From Fibrobacter sp. UWB10 (GTDB lineage Bacteria > Fibrobacterota > Fibrobacteria > Fibrobacterales > Fibrobacteraceae), in NCBI RefSeq assembly GCF_900182935.1, contig NZ_FXUE01000003.1, positions 124,001 to 188,000 of the forward strand: a DNA stretch of 64,000 nt. Reading direction: 5' to 3'. Made by a program: the position numbers and the translations under genes. The notes under the pieces are model-generated. The model was given only the letters and a program-made list of their open reading frames with translations. It was not told the origin of the DNA and searched no databases. Of this stretch, positions 16,602 to 24,521 are shown piece after piece. Position 1 is the first letter of the stretch. The number at the start of each line of letters is the position of its first letter.

Positions 16602-17942
16602 ATGAAAAAAAGATTCTTGGCGGCGCTCATTGTGTCGCTCGGTATGCTGGTTGCTTGCGACGATTCCTCTTCGGCAAGCTCTGACAACGACAAGGAACTC
16701 TCTTCCTCTTCGACTGAAAAGTCCGGCGATAGCAAGGACAAATCTAGCAGCAGTAAGGGCAAGTCCAGCAGCAGCGAAGCTAAATCTAGCGATAGCAAGG
16801 ACAAGTCCAGCAGCTCTAAGAAAGAAGACAAGGGCGAATACAAGCGTGAATTCGCTACATCGATCGCTTCGGGCGAAACGATGTTCATTGGCACCATGTC
16901 TCTGGATCACACCGGTGATTTGGGCAAGGACTATATTGAAGTCGGCACCCGCGCAGGTGTCGTTTATTACGATGGATCTCTGTTCATTGCAGACCTTGAC
17001 ATCGGTTCCATTGCCCGCTACAGCCTCGATGCCAACAACAAGATTGGTAAAAAGTCTGCTGAACTCACGCTCCCGGGCGTTTGGGTGAACCACATTTACT
17101 TTGTGAACGAAGAAAAGGCCTATTTGGGCGGCATGCTTGATTCGCTCCTTATCATCAATCCGAAGACCATGAAAACCACTGGCGCAATAGACCTTTCTAA
17201 GTACAAGGGTGATGACGCTCTCGTGGTGAGCCCGGGTACTGGCGTGATTGTGGATGGTCGCCTCTATGTCGGTCTCTTGCAGAACGTGAGCGACTATGCT
17301 ACCGGTAATACGGCTCAAGTCGCTATTATTGACGTCGAAAAGGATTCCGTGATTGCCGTGGCCGAAGATGACCGCGTTGCTGCTGTGGGCTCTCTTGATG
17401 ATTCTCAGAATCAGGCATTCATCGTCGCTGATGGTTACATTTACTGCTACAGTAACGCCTCTTGGGGCTACGCTCCGGGCCAGGTTGACGGTTTCCTGCG
17501 TATCAAGGTGGGTGAAACCAAGTTCGATAAGGATTATGCTTGGCTCGTAACTAAGGAAGTCGCTATCGATGATGTTACCAAGAAGGGTAACTTCAAGTAC
17601 CTGAGCCCCACTACCTACGCTAATGGAACTAAGGTTTATGCATTCTTGAACGTGATGGTGGACCTGCAGCAGGTTTGGACCGATATGGATAGCTACCACA
17701 ATAACACTTGCAAGCCGGTGGAAATCGATCTTGCCAAGAAGACTATGAAGGCTCTGCCGATCGGCTATTCTTCTAGCTGGGCTAGCTACGGTAAGTACAT
17801 TGATGAAGACGGTACCGTGATTTTTGCTGTGTCTACTGAAGAAGACGGCAATGCCTACTTCCGTTATGACCCGAAGACGGAAAAGGCCGAAAAGATTGCT
17901 ACGGTGGAACCGATTCCGATGTGGATCGTGCCACTCAAGTAA
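16602..17942 (+). CDS. Beta-propeller lipoprotein, XusB/DUF4374-like
   Basis: A 446-residue lipoprotein: signal peptide with lipobox LVAC (Cys 20), a long Ser/Lys/Asp linker (about residues 22-75) typical of Fibrobacter, then a domain of repeated strands such as VVYYDGSLFIADLD, NHIYFVNEEKAYLGGML and GVIVDGRLYVGLL that reads as a beta-propeller. The layout resembles DUF4374 lipoproteins such as XusB of Bacteroides, a surface protein that holds ferric enterobactin and works with the TonB receptor XusA. Here a TonB receptor follows at 18263 under the same promoter element. Family assignment by eye is moderate; a generic YncE-like or quinoprotein-type propeller is the alternative. Confidence 0.65.
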   Translation: MKKRFLAALIVSLGMLVACDDSSSASSDNDKELSSSSTEKSGDSKDKSSSSKGKSSSSEAKSSDSKDKSSSSKKEDKGEYKREFATSIASGETMFIGTMSLDHTGDLGKDYIEVGTRAGVVYYDGSLFIADLDIGSIARYSLDANNKIGKKSAELTLPGVWVNHIYFVNEEKAYLGGMLDSLLIINPKTMKTTGAIDLSKYKGDDALVVSPGTGVIVDGRLYVGLLQNVSDYATGNTAQVAIIDVEKDSVIAVAEDDRVAAVGSLDDSQNQAFIVADGYIYCYSNASWGYAPGQVDGFLRIKVGETKFDKDYAWLVTKEVAIDDVTKKGNFKYLSPTTYANGTKVYAFLNVMVDLQQVWTDMDSYHNNTCKPVEIDLAKKTMKALPIGYSSSWASYGKYIDEDGTVIFAVSTEEDGNAYFRYDPKTEKAEKIATVEPIPMWIVPLK

Positions 17943-17987
17943 GAAAAAATCTCCATAAAACCTCAATATCCTCATAAACACAAACTT

Positions 17988-18018
17988 CCGTTCTTGCTCA
18001 GGCGAGAGCGGATTTTTA
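17988..18018 (+). terminator. Intrinsic terminator after the lipoprotein gene
   Basis: Stem TCCGTTCT / AGAGCGGA with one wobble pair and a 10-base loop, followed by ATTTTTA. The remaining bases up to the promoter at 18200 show no gene. Confidence 0.65.
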
Positions 18019-18199
18019 TTTGCTTCGCAAATTCAAAATCTTGCGCCTCGGTCATGTGCAAGTAAAGTTGACGCTTCGCGTCCGTGGCTGCATTTATCAA
18101 ATATAAGTCCATAAATGGCTTATGCTTGAATAAATTTGCGCACTCTTGCCCGCGACACTCGGCTTGGCGAATTTTGCTTTATGAAAAGGAAAAAACTAT

Positions 18200-18254
18200 T
18201 CGGGTTTTTAGCAGCCTATTTGGAGTAGAATTTTGAGCGAAAATTTGCTCAATT
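18200..18254 (+). promoter_or_regulatory. TCGG-N14-RTTTGGAG promoter element for the TonB receptor
   Basis: TCGG (18200-18203), 14 bases, ATTTGGAG (18218-18225), TAGAAT at -35, 17 bases, then TCAATT (18249-18254) at the -10 position, the weakest -10 of the set. The ATG at 18263 follows 8 bases later without a ribosome site, so the transcript would be nearly leaderless. Confidence 0.6.
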
Positions 18255-18262
18255 GCGCTGCG

Positions 18263-20509
18263 ATGAAAAAGATGTTTATTTACAAAGCAGCTACGCTTGC
18301 CCTTATATTTGCTACGGTTGGTGCGGTTTCGGTCCGTGCTCAAGATGATGAAATTACCTCGATAGACGATTTTCTAGAAGAAACTGTTCCAGAAAATTCG
18401 GAGTCTGCAAATGTGTCGAATTCAGATGCCCCTGCACAAACAAGTGCGTCGGGGGTCACTCAGCTAGATGAACTTTCGGTGGAATCTGAAATAGAAGCGG
18501 AACAGGCTAAACAGGCAAAAAAGGCCGAATCGGTTGCGACGATTGATGCTGCTGAAATGCAGAATACCAGCAAGACTGTTTCGAAGGCGGTCAATTCAGC
18601 TTCGGGCGTGAAGGTCCGTAAGTCGGGTGGCATGGGTAGCGAAGGCAAAGTCAACATTCGCGGCATGGAAGGCAAGAATATCAAGGTGCTCGTGAACGGT
18701 GTCCCTGTCGAAACACAGGGCAACTTGGGCCTCGACGATATTCCTATTGATCAGATTGCCGATATTGAAGTCTATAAGGGCTATGTTCCGGCGCGTTTTG
18801 CAACAGATGGTGCTGGCGGTGCTATCAATATTATTACCAAGAAACGTCCTGCCAATTCGATTGATGCTTCTTACAGCCTTTCGAGTTTTAATACGCACAA
18901 GGCCTCTGTAACGGCGAGCCATTTAATTGATAGTATTGTGGGTGGCGCAGGCTTGGAAGTGGGGGTGTCGGGGTATTTTAACCATTCCGACAACGATTAC
19001 AAATTTACTTCGCCTTATATGAAAAGTTCTACGGGCGGAGATACGAGCATTGTTCGCGATCACGACCGTTACACCTCTTACAATGTACAGGCTTTTGCAA
19101 ACTTGATGAATGCTTGGTTTGACCAGGTTTCGCTGGGCGTAAGCTACGGTGCGTTTGAAAAGGAAATTCAAGGCGATGTAAATCGTATTGTGGACGCAAT
19201 GTCCGAAGGTTATAATTTCGGTGCGACTTTTGGGCTCGATAAGAAAAACATCTTTGTGAAGGACCTGAATTTGGGTAATCATTTTTCGTTCGGATATGGC
19301 GAAAATAAAGTCATTGATACGAGCCGAGTGCATTGCCGCAATTGGTATAGCTGCGATACCGCCAAGAAGAATGTGGGCGAACTTTCGTCAATGGGACTCC
19401 CAAAATTGAGGACTGTTCAGTCGTACGATTTCAATGATTTGCTGAATCTGGATTATCAGTTCTTCAAGAATCAGATTGTTTACTGGAATACGCTTTTTAG
19501 GTATCATAAGGAAGACCCTGAAGATGATGTGGGCTCCGAAATGGTTGGCTTTAATACGGCCGGTTTCCCTGGAAAGACGATTTCTGTGACGACGGGCCTT
19601 TCGCTTGAAGATAATTTCTTTGATTCTAGGTTGCAGAACTTACTTGGTTTCAAATTTCACTACTTGAAGGCTGAAATTTCTAACACATCGACGAGCTTGT
19701 TGCAGCAGGCTTCTGTAGAATCGAACGATTATACGGATTTCAGTTACGATGAAAGCTTGATGTTTAGGATTGTAAAGCCGCTTTCAATCAAGGGCTCTTA
19801 CCAGCATGCGGTGCGCTTGCCCACGCCTGACGAACTCTTTGGCGATGGGGTGCGCGTGAGTGCCGCGACAAATCTCAAGCCCGAAGAAGCTGACAATTTT
19901 AACGTGGGACTGTCTCTTGATTTGCAGGAAATCCCGTTGTTTGCACGATTCCGATTTGACGGAGACGTGTTTTATTCCTATTACAAGAACCGCATCCATT
20001 ATATGGGTACTTCACAAATGTCGGTGCCGTACTTTAACATGGACCCGATTCGCGGCTGGGGCTACGAAGGCGACGCAAAACTCGATGTGAATGAATGGGT
20101 GCTGCTCGGAACGAACTGGACTTTCCAGGATTTGCGCAATATAGATTATAACGCCAAGCAGGGAATTCTTGAAGATGCAATCATCCCGAACATTCCTCGG
20201 TTCTTTATGAATTATATGGCCGAATTCCACATGGGTGATATACTCAACAAGAACGATTTTGTCAAGTTCTGGTGGGCTGCAAATTACACCGATGAATACT
20301 ATTACGGCTGGAAAGTCAGTTCCCGCCAGAGTAGAAAAATCGATGCGTCGTTCACGCAGGATTTAGGTATTGAATATTCCGTGTGGGAAAACAAACTCGC
20401 CTGGAGCTTTGAAGTCGATAACTTTATGGACGAAACCGTTTACGATAAGTATGGAGAATCTAAACCGGGACGCACTTTCGCGACTAAGATTAGATACAGT
20501 TTTAGGTAG
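18263..20509 (+). CDS. TonB-dependent outer-membrane receptor
   Basis: A 748-residue outer-membrane receptor. I start at the ATG encoding MKKMFIYKAATLALIF, a clear signal peptide; a TTG ten codons upstream is less likely. The plug domain (about residues 90-205) shows VRKSGGMGSEGKVNIRGMEG, VLVNGVPVE and VYKGYVPARFATDGAGGAINIITKK, all classic. The barrel ends with TFATKIRYSFR, a typical final strand. Between signal and plug there is an acidic, Glu/Lys-rich stretch. Such receptors take up ferric chelates, cobalamin or other large ligands. The upstream propeller lipoprotein and the shared promoter element suggest a XusAB-like xenosiderophore or haem system. No TonB-ExbBD is in the window. Confidence 0.9.
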   Translation: MKKMFIYKAATLALIFATVGAVSVRAQDDEITSIDDFLEETVPENSESANVSNSDAPAQTSASGVTQLDELSVESEIEAEQAKQAKKAESVATIDAAEMQNTSKTVSKAVNSASGVKVRKSGGMGSEGKVNIRGMEGKNIKVLVNGVPVETQGNLGLDDIPIDQIADIEVYKGYVPARFATDGAGGAINIITKKRPANSIDASYSLSSFNTHKASVTASHLIDSIVGGAGLEVGVSGYFNHSDNDYKFTSPYMKSSTGGDTSIVRDHDRYTSYNVQAFANLMNAWFDQVSLGVSYGAFEKEIQGDVNRIVDAMSEGYNFGATFGLDKKNIFVKDLNLGNHFSFGYGENKVIDTSRVHCRNWYSCDTAKKNVGELSSMGLPKLRTVQSYDFNDLLNLDYQFFKNQIVYWNTLFRYHKEDPEDDVGSEMVGFNTAGFPGKTISVTTGLSLEDNFFDSRLQNLLGFKFHYLKAEISNTSTSLLQQASVESNDYTDFSYDESLMFRIVKPLSIKGSYQHAVRLPTPDELFGDGVRVSAATNLKPEEADNFNVGLSLDLQEIPLFARFRFDGDVFYSYYKNRIHYMGTSQMSVPYFNMDPIRGWGYEGDAKLDVNEWVLLGTNWTFQDLRNIDYNAKQGILEDAIIPNIPRFFMNYMAEFHMGDILNKNDFVKFWWAANYTDEYYYGWKVSSRQSRKIDASFTQDLGIEYSVWENKLAWSFEVDNFMDETVYDKYGESKPGRTFATKIRYSFR

Positions 20510-20516
20510 TTCTTTC

Positions 20517-20566
20517 TAACTAAGTTGTATCGCTACTAACTAAGTTGCAAGTTGTCAACTAAATTT
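20517..20566 (+). repeat. Direct repeats AACTAAGTTG, about 20-base period
   Basis: TAACTAAGTTG occurs at 20517-20527 and 20537-20547, exactly 20 bases apart, with a degenerate third copy AACTAAATTT at 20557-20566 and a GTTGCAA/TTGCAAC pair around it. It lies between the TonB receptor and the small-protein/P-type ATPase operon and may be an operator for the latter. Confidence 0.5.
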
Positions 20567-20707
20567 CAAATTTGCAACATTGTTAGTCGCTTGGAAAGCT
20601 TATGGGACTAAGGCTCTAAGTCTGTTTATTAGTTTGTGTGTAAGTTGCTTTTTGAAGTAAAAAGAGATAGATTTATAGTAACAAACAATCAACAAAAGGA
20701 GTAAACT

Positions 20708-20932
20708 ATGTCCGTATGGAAAAATGAAAAGTTCTGGTTGGTGATGGCTGGTGCTGTAGGCTCCGCTATTGCAAAGAAAATCCTCAAGGCTCCGAAGACT
20801 CGCGAATATGCCGTCAAGGGACTTGCTCAGGGCATGAAGTTCACTGCCGACGCTAAGGCCACCTTCCAAGACATGAAGGACGAAGCTGCCGACATCTGCA
20901 ACGACGCAAAGAAAGAAGCAGAAGCGAAGTAA
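20708..20932 (+). CDS. Small membrane-anchored protein next to P-type ATPase (DUF6110-like)
   Basis: A 74-residue protein with a strong AAAAGGAG ribosome site. The N-terminal third (FWLVMAGAVGSAIAKKIL) is a Gly/Ala-rich hydrophobic segment; the rest is a charged amphipathic helix (TREYAVKGLAQGMKFTADAKATFQDMKDEAADI). This shape matches the small DUF6110-type proteins found just before P1B-type ATPases in many anaerobes. Together with the next gene, 3 bases downstream, it resembles the small membrane components of ferrosome (fez) clusters. No function is shown by sequence alone; it may recruit or scaffold the ATPase in the membrane. Confidence 0.7.
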   Translation: MSVWKNEKFWLVMAGAVGSAIAKKILKAPKTREYAVKGLAQGMKFTADAKATFQDMKDEAADICNDAKKEAEAK

Positions 20933-20935
20933 TCC

Positions 20936-23017
20936 ATGAAATTCAAGATTGTTTACGATCAGCCGGGGCGAATCCGCTTTCGGGCGGGGGCCTACGCATT
21001 TGAAAAAATGCATGAACCGCGCATCCACATGGTATGCGTGAGTGAACCTTATGTCCAGAAAGCGGTAGTCCATTCGGAAAACGGCGGTATTCTGCTGGAA
21101 TACGAAGATGGCTATCGTGAACAGGTGATTGATTTCGTTCGAAATCTGAACATTGCAAATCTTCCGGAAATCGAACCCGATACCGAATATCAGCTGCAGG
21201 CTCTTGATACGGATTTCAAGAATAAGCTCGCGTTCATGATTGCGCGGCGTTACTTGGCCAAGTTGTTTATTCCGGCTCCTATCCGCACGGTGCACCTGAT
21301 TTACAGGGGCCTCAAGTTTGTGGCTAAGGGCTTGAATTGCCTTGGTGAAGGAAAGCTTTCTGTCGAGGTGTTAGATGGAGCCGCTATCGGAGCGAGCATC
21401 CTGCAGCGCAATTACGAATCGGCGGGAACCATTATGTTCTTGCTGAACGTAAGTAGCCTTTTGGAAGATTATACTAAGGCGCGTACCCGCACCGCCCTTA
21501 CTGCAAGTCTTGCCGTGAAGGTGGACAAGGTGTGGGTTGTTCGCGATGGTGTCGATGTTCAGGTGCGCATGCAGGACGTTCAGGTGGGCGACCTTGTGCG
21601 TGTGCGTTCCGGCAGCATGATTCCGGTGGATGGAACCGTTACCGAAGGCGATGCCTTTGTGAACGAAGCGACCATGACGGGCGAATCGCAGGCGGTTCAT
21701 AAGACGGTCGGAAAGTCCGTTTTTGCGGGCACCATCGTAGATGAGGGCTCGATTGTCGTGTCGGTGCGTGCCGTGAGTGGCAATACCAAGATTCAGAAGA
21801 TTATCGAGCTTATCGATCGCTCCGAGGACTTGAAGGCTTCTATCCAGAGCCGTGCTGAACGCTTGGCTGATGGTATTGTGCCGTTCAGTTTCCTCGGTTT
21901 CGGGCTCACGCTCTTGTTTACCCGCAACATCACTAAGGCCGTCTCGATTCTGATGGTGGATTATTCTTGCGCCATCAAGCTTTCGACCCCGATTTCGGTG
22001 ATTTCTGCGCTGCGCGAAGCCGCTGACCGCAACATGACCGTGAAGGGCGGCAAGTACCTGGAAGAATTTGCGCTTGCCGATACCATTGTTTTCGACAAGA
22101 CAGGAACTCTCACCAAGGCGGAACCGAAACTTGAACGTGTTATTCCGTTCGGAAACCGCAGCGAAGACGAAATCCTTCGCATCGCCGCTTGCATCGAGGA
22201 GCATTTCCCGCATAGCATGGCGCGCGCCATTGTGCGCGGGGCTGCCGAAAGGGGAATCGACCACGAAGAAGAACACGCTGACGTGAAGTACATTGTGGCA
22301 CATGGAATCGCGACGACTCTCGATGGCGAACGCGCTGTTATCGGTAGCAAGCATTTCGTAGTCGAAGACGAAAAAATCGCGGTGGGCGAGGCGGAACAGA
22401 AAAAGATTGACGAACTCGCCGGAGCCGCTTCTGTGATTTACCTAGCCATTGGCGGAAACCTTGCGGGCGTACTTTGCATTAGCGACCCTCCGCGTGATGA
22501 AGCTGCCGAAGCGGTTCGCATGCTCCGCGAACGCGGAATCAAGCATGTGGCGATGATTACTGGCGATAGCCAGAAAGCTGCTGAACGTACAGCTCAACTT
22601 TTGGGCATTGACACCTTCTTTGCGCAGGTGCTGCCCGAAGACAAGCACCGCTATGTGGAACAGATGAAGGCGGAAGGCCGCCGCGTGATTATGGTGGGCG
22701 ATGGAATTAACGATGCGCCCGCCCTTGCCGCCGCGAATGTGTCGGTTGCTATGAGTGACGCCAGCGATATTGCCCGCGAAACGGCAGATGTGACGCTCCG
22801 CAGCGAAGATTTGCGCGATCTCGCCGAACTCCGTACGTTGAGTACGCTGCTTATGGAACGTATCCAGGCGAATTACCGCTTTATTGTGGCCTTCAACACG
22901 TCGTTACTGGCGGCAGGCTTCTTCGGTTTCTTGGCGCCCTCGACCTCGGCCTTGTTGCACAACCTCTCGACCATGGGAATCTGTGCCAAGAGCATGACGC
23001 CGTTGAAGCAGAAATAG
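20936..23017 (+). CDS. P1B-type metal-transporting ATPase, possibly FezB-like
   Basis: A 693-residue metal ATPase. Seen: an N-terminal HMA-like domain without CxxC but with PGRIRFRAG, the actuator loop MTGESQA (about residue 247), an intramembrane motif DYSCAIKLSTP (about 341) in place of the usual CPC, the phosphorylation site DKTGTLT (about 387), PHSMA of the nucleotide domain and VGDGINDAPAL (about 587). SCxxxxSTP membrane motifs and Cys-free N-termini belong to poorly studied P1B groups, including P1B-6 ATPases of ferrosomes and manganese/iron exporters such as CtpC. Paired with the small upstream protein and embedded in iron genes, an iron-storage organelle role is plausible, efflux is the alternative. 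Confidence 0.85.
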   Translation: MKFKIVYDQPGRIRFRAGAYAFEKMHEPRIHMVCVSEPYVQKAVVHSENGGILLEYEDGYREQVIDFVRNLNIANLPEIEPDTEYQLQALDTDFKNKLAFMIARRYLAKLFIPAPIRTVHLIYRGLKFVAKGLNCLGEGKLSVEVLDGAAIGASILQRNYESAGTIMFLLNVSSLLEDYTKARTRTALTASLAVKVDKVWVVRDGVDVQVRMQDVQVGDLVRVRSGSMIPVDGTVTEGDAFVNEATMTGESQAVHKTVGKSVFAGTIVDEGSIVVSVRAVSGNTKIQKIIELIDRSEDLKASIQSRAERLADGIVPFSFLGFGLTLLFTRNITKAVSILMVDYSCAIKLSTPISVISALREAADRNMTVKGGKYLEEFALADTIVFDKTGTLTKAEPKLERVIPFGNRSEDEILRIAACIEEHFPHSMARAIVRGAAERGIDHEEEHADVKYIVAHGIATTLDGERAVIGSKHFVVEDEKIAVGEAEQKKIDELAGAASVIYLAIGGNLAGVLCISDPPRDEAAEAVRMLRERGIKHVAMITGDSQKAAERTAQLLGIDTFFAQVLPEDKHRYVEQMKAEGRRVIMVGDGINDAPALAAANVSVAMSDASDIARETADVTLRSEDLRDLAELRTLSTLLMERIQANYRFIVAFNTSLLAAGFFGFLAPSTSALLHNLSTMGICAKSMTPLKQK

Positions 23018-23041
23018 CCTCGAAATCTATAAAATCTCGTC

Positions 23042-23067
23042 AAAAGGTGGTGTTGTACCACCTTTTT
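23042..23067 (+). terminator. Intrinsic terminator after the P-type ATPase
   Basis: Stem AAAAGGTGGT / ACCACCTTTT with a 5-base loop and a T run, 25 bases after the stop codon. Confidence 0.8.
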
Positions 23068-23093
23068 CGTGTTGTTTACGGATGCATTCTTTT

Positions 23094-23126
23094 GCGACGC
23101 TATTTGTCGCAGTCACAGGCTATTTT
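23094..23126 (+). promoter_or_regulatory. WYL-type promoter site of the MoxR-VWA operon
   Basis: Palindrome TGCGAC-N7-GTCGCA (23093-23111). Its right half TTGTCGCAG is followed after 8 bases by TATTTT (23121-23126), the arrangement of PafBC-dependent promoters. Same design at 29298, 34852 and 36018. Confidence 0.65.
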
Positions 23127-23171
23127 TAGTGAATAACGGATTTCACTAAAAAACTCCAAAAGGGAGCTCCA

Positions 23172-23843
23172 ATGACAAGGATTCTTTCACGCGCACCGCG
23201 GTGGGATATTCTCCAAAATTTCTACCGCGACTTCGATAACGGTCGCAAGCGCGGTTGTGTCGAGAAATGGAAAAAGGAAAAGCCCCAAAACAGGCTCGAA
23301 CAGGAACTTTTCGAAACCAGAATCCACACCGAATTCTTGAATGACCGCTACAAAAAGCTGAACAAGGAATTCCGCTGGACCTACTCGAACATGAAAAAGC
23401 TCATCGCGCTCGACCAGCGTTTCCGGGAATTACATCGAAGTATTGCCCGCACCTTCGAGGCAACCAAAAGGGACATCGCCGCACTCACCGCGCAAAATCA
23501 CAAGTGGTACAGGGAATACGAACTCGAATCGGAAATCTGCCCTGCGAACGACTGGGATATTCCCGGCGAACACGAGTACATCAGCGATCTGCTATTCTGG
23601 TACGCAAACTGGGGTTCCATCAATACCTGCTCCAACACGAACGAACACTATTCCGAACGCCACAAAGTCTACCTCGTCCCTGCTTGGAAACAATTGCAAT
23701 TCATTGACAAGTTCGTCAAAGACGATGTCACCTGGGAACTCGACTCGCTCCTCTACGACAGCGAATCAAGCCTCTACACCTTCCACGACATGGTCCACAT
23801 GAAACCGGAACAATTCGAAGTGAGCTACACATTGAGATTTTAA
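23172..23843 (+). CDS. Hypothetical protein, first gene of MoxR-VWA operon
   Basis: A 223-residue basic, aromatic-rich protein of no family I recognise, with an AAAGGGAG ribosome site. The first half is helical and charged (KKLNKEFRWTYSNMKKLIALDQRFRELHRSIARTF), the second has many Trp and Tyr residues (NDWDIPGEHEYISDLLFWYANWG). No signal peptide or membrane helix. It opens a same-strand run of tightly packed genes (17 bases to the next) leading to the AAA ATPase and VWA protein, so it may be a substrate, adaptor or effector of that pair. Its promoter carries the WYL-type palindrome. Confidence 0.75.
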   Translation: MTRILSRAPRWDILQNFYRDFDNGRKRGCVEKWKKEKPQNRLEQELFETRIHTEFLNDRYKKLNKEFRWTYSNMKKLIALDQRFRELHRSIARTFEATKRDIAALTAQNHKWYREYELESEICPANDWDIPGEHEYISDLLFWYANWGSINTCSNTNEHYSERHKVYLVPAWKQLQFIDKFVKDDVTWELDSLLYDSESSLYTFHDMVHMKPEQFEVSYTLRF

Positions 23844-23859
23844 ACAAAAGCGAGGTGCT

Positions 23860-24519
23860 ATGAGAAGACGATACATTTATCAGTTGGCGGCAACGATACT
23901 GCCGAATGGGCTGGGCTACGACACCGTTGACCATGACCTGGGAATTTTCACGTCGCTACGCACCGCCAAAAAAGTTCTGCGGGATTACGTCAAGGGCGGA
24001 GATTTCTATTGCCCGGTCTATAGTTTTTCCATCATGTTCCTGCCCGTCAATGACGATTTGGAGTATGAATCTGAACGGCAAATCAATGTCTATTCGCCCG
24101 ATGGCAAATTACAACTTTCGGAATACAACATGATGTCTTGTAACGGGGCTTGGAGCAAGAATCTGAATATAGATCTTCGCGCCGTCATCGACATTGGCCC
24201 CGGCAAAAAGCCGTATTTCACGCTGTACAACCATTGGCGCCGAGGACTCGCGACCAAGTGTGCACGCATCTCCTTTCTAGAACCCAAATACGAATTGGGC
24301 TCCTCGTACAACAAATCCATTTGGTTCCTGAACGATGTTGAGAAAAAGATGCTCATGAAGTTCCTGAAAACAAAATGCAGAAGCATCTTTAGCGACAAGT
24401 GCACGAACAACTGGATGAGCGTCATCGGGGCATTCAACAACGAAGTCAAAGGCGATGATGACAGCCGCATCCTGCCCTACGATTTACCCATCCCGAATTA
24501 CAACAAATTGGAACCGTAA
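23860..24519 (+). CDS. Hypothetical protein, second gene of MoxR-VWA operon
   Basis: A 219-residue soluble protein, not recognised. It begins MRRRYIYQLAATILPNG behind GAGGTG and ends two bases before the AAA ATPase gene. Hydrophobic and charged residues alternate in a mixed alpha/beta manner; there are scattered cysteines (YCPVYSF, MMSCNGAW, KCARISF, KCRSIFSDKCTNNW) without a zinc-finger spacing I can defend. Operon position points to a partner of the MoxR-VWA machinery. Confidence 0.75.
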   Translation: MRRRYIYQLAATILPNGLGYDTVDHDLGIFTSLRTAKKVLRDYVKGGDFYCPVYSFSIMFLPVNDDLEYESERQINVYSPDGKLQLSEYNMMSCNGAWSKNLNIDLRAVIDIGPGKKPYFTLYNHWRRGLATKCARISFLEPKYELGSSYNKSIWFLNDVEKKMLMKFLKTKCRSIFSDKCTNNWMSVIGAFNNEVKGDDDSRILPYDLPIPNYNKLEP

Positions 24520-24521
24520 AT

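Noticed and set aside
16590-17981. Long minus-strand frame opposite the propeller lipoprotein
   Set aside because: The plus-strand gene has a signal peptide, lipobox and Ser linker; the antisense frame has none of these.
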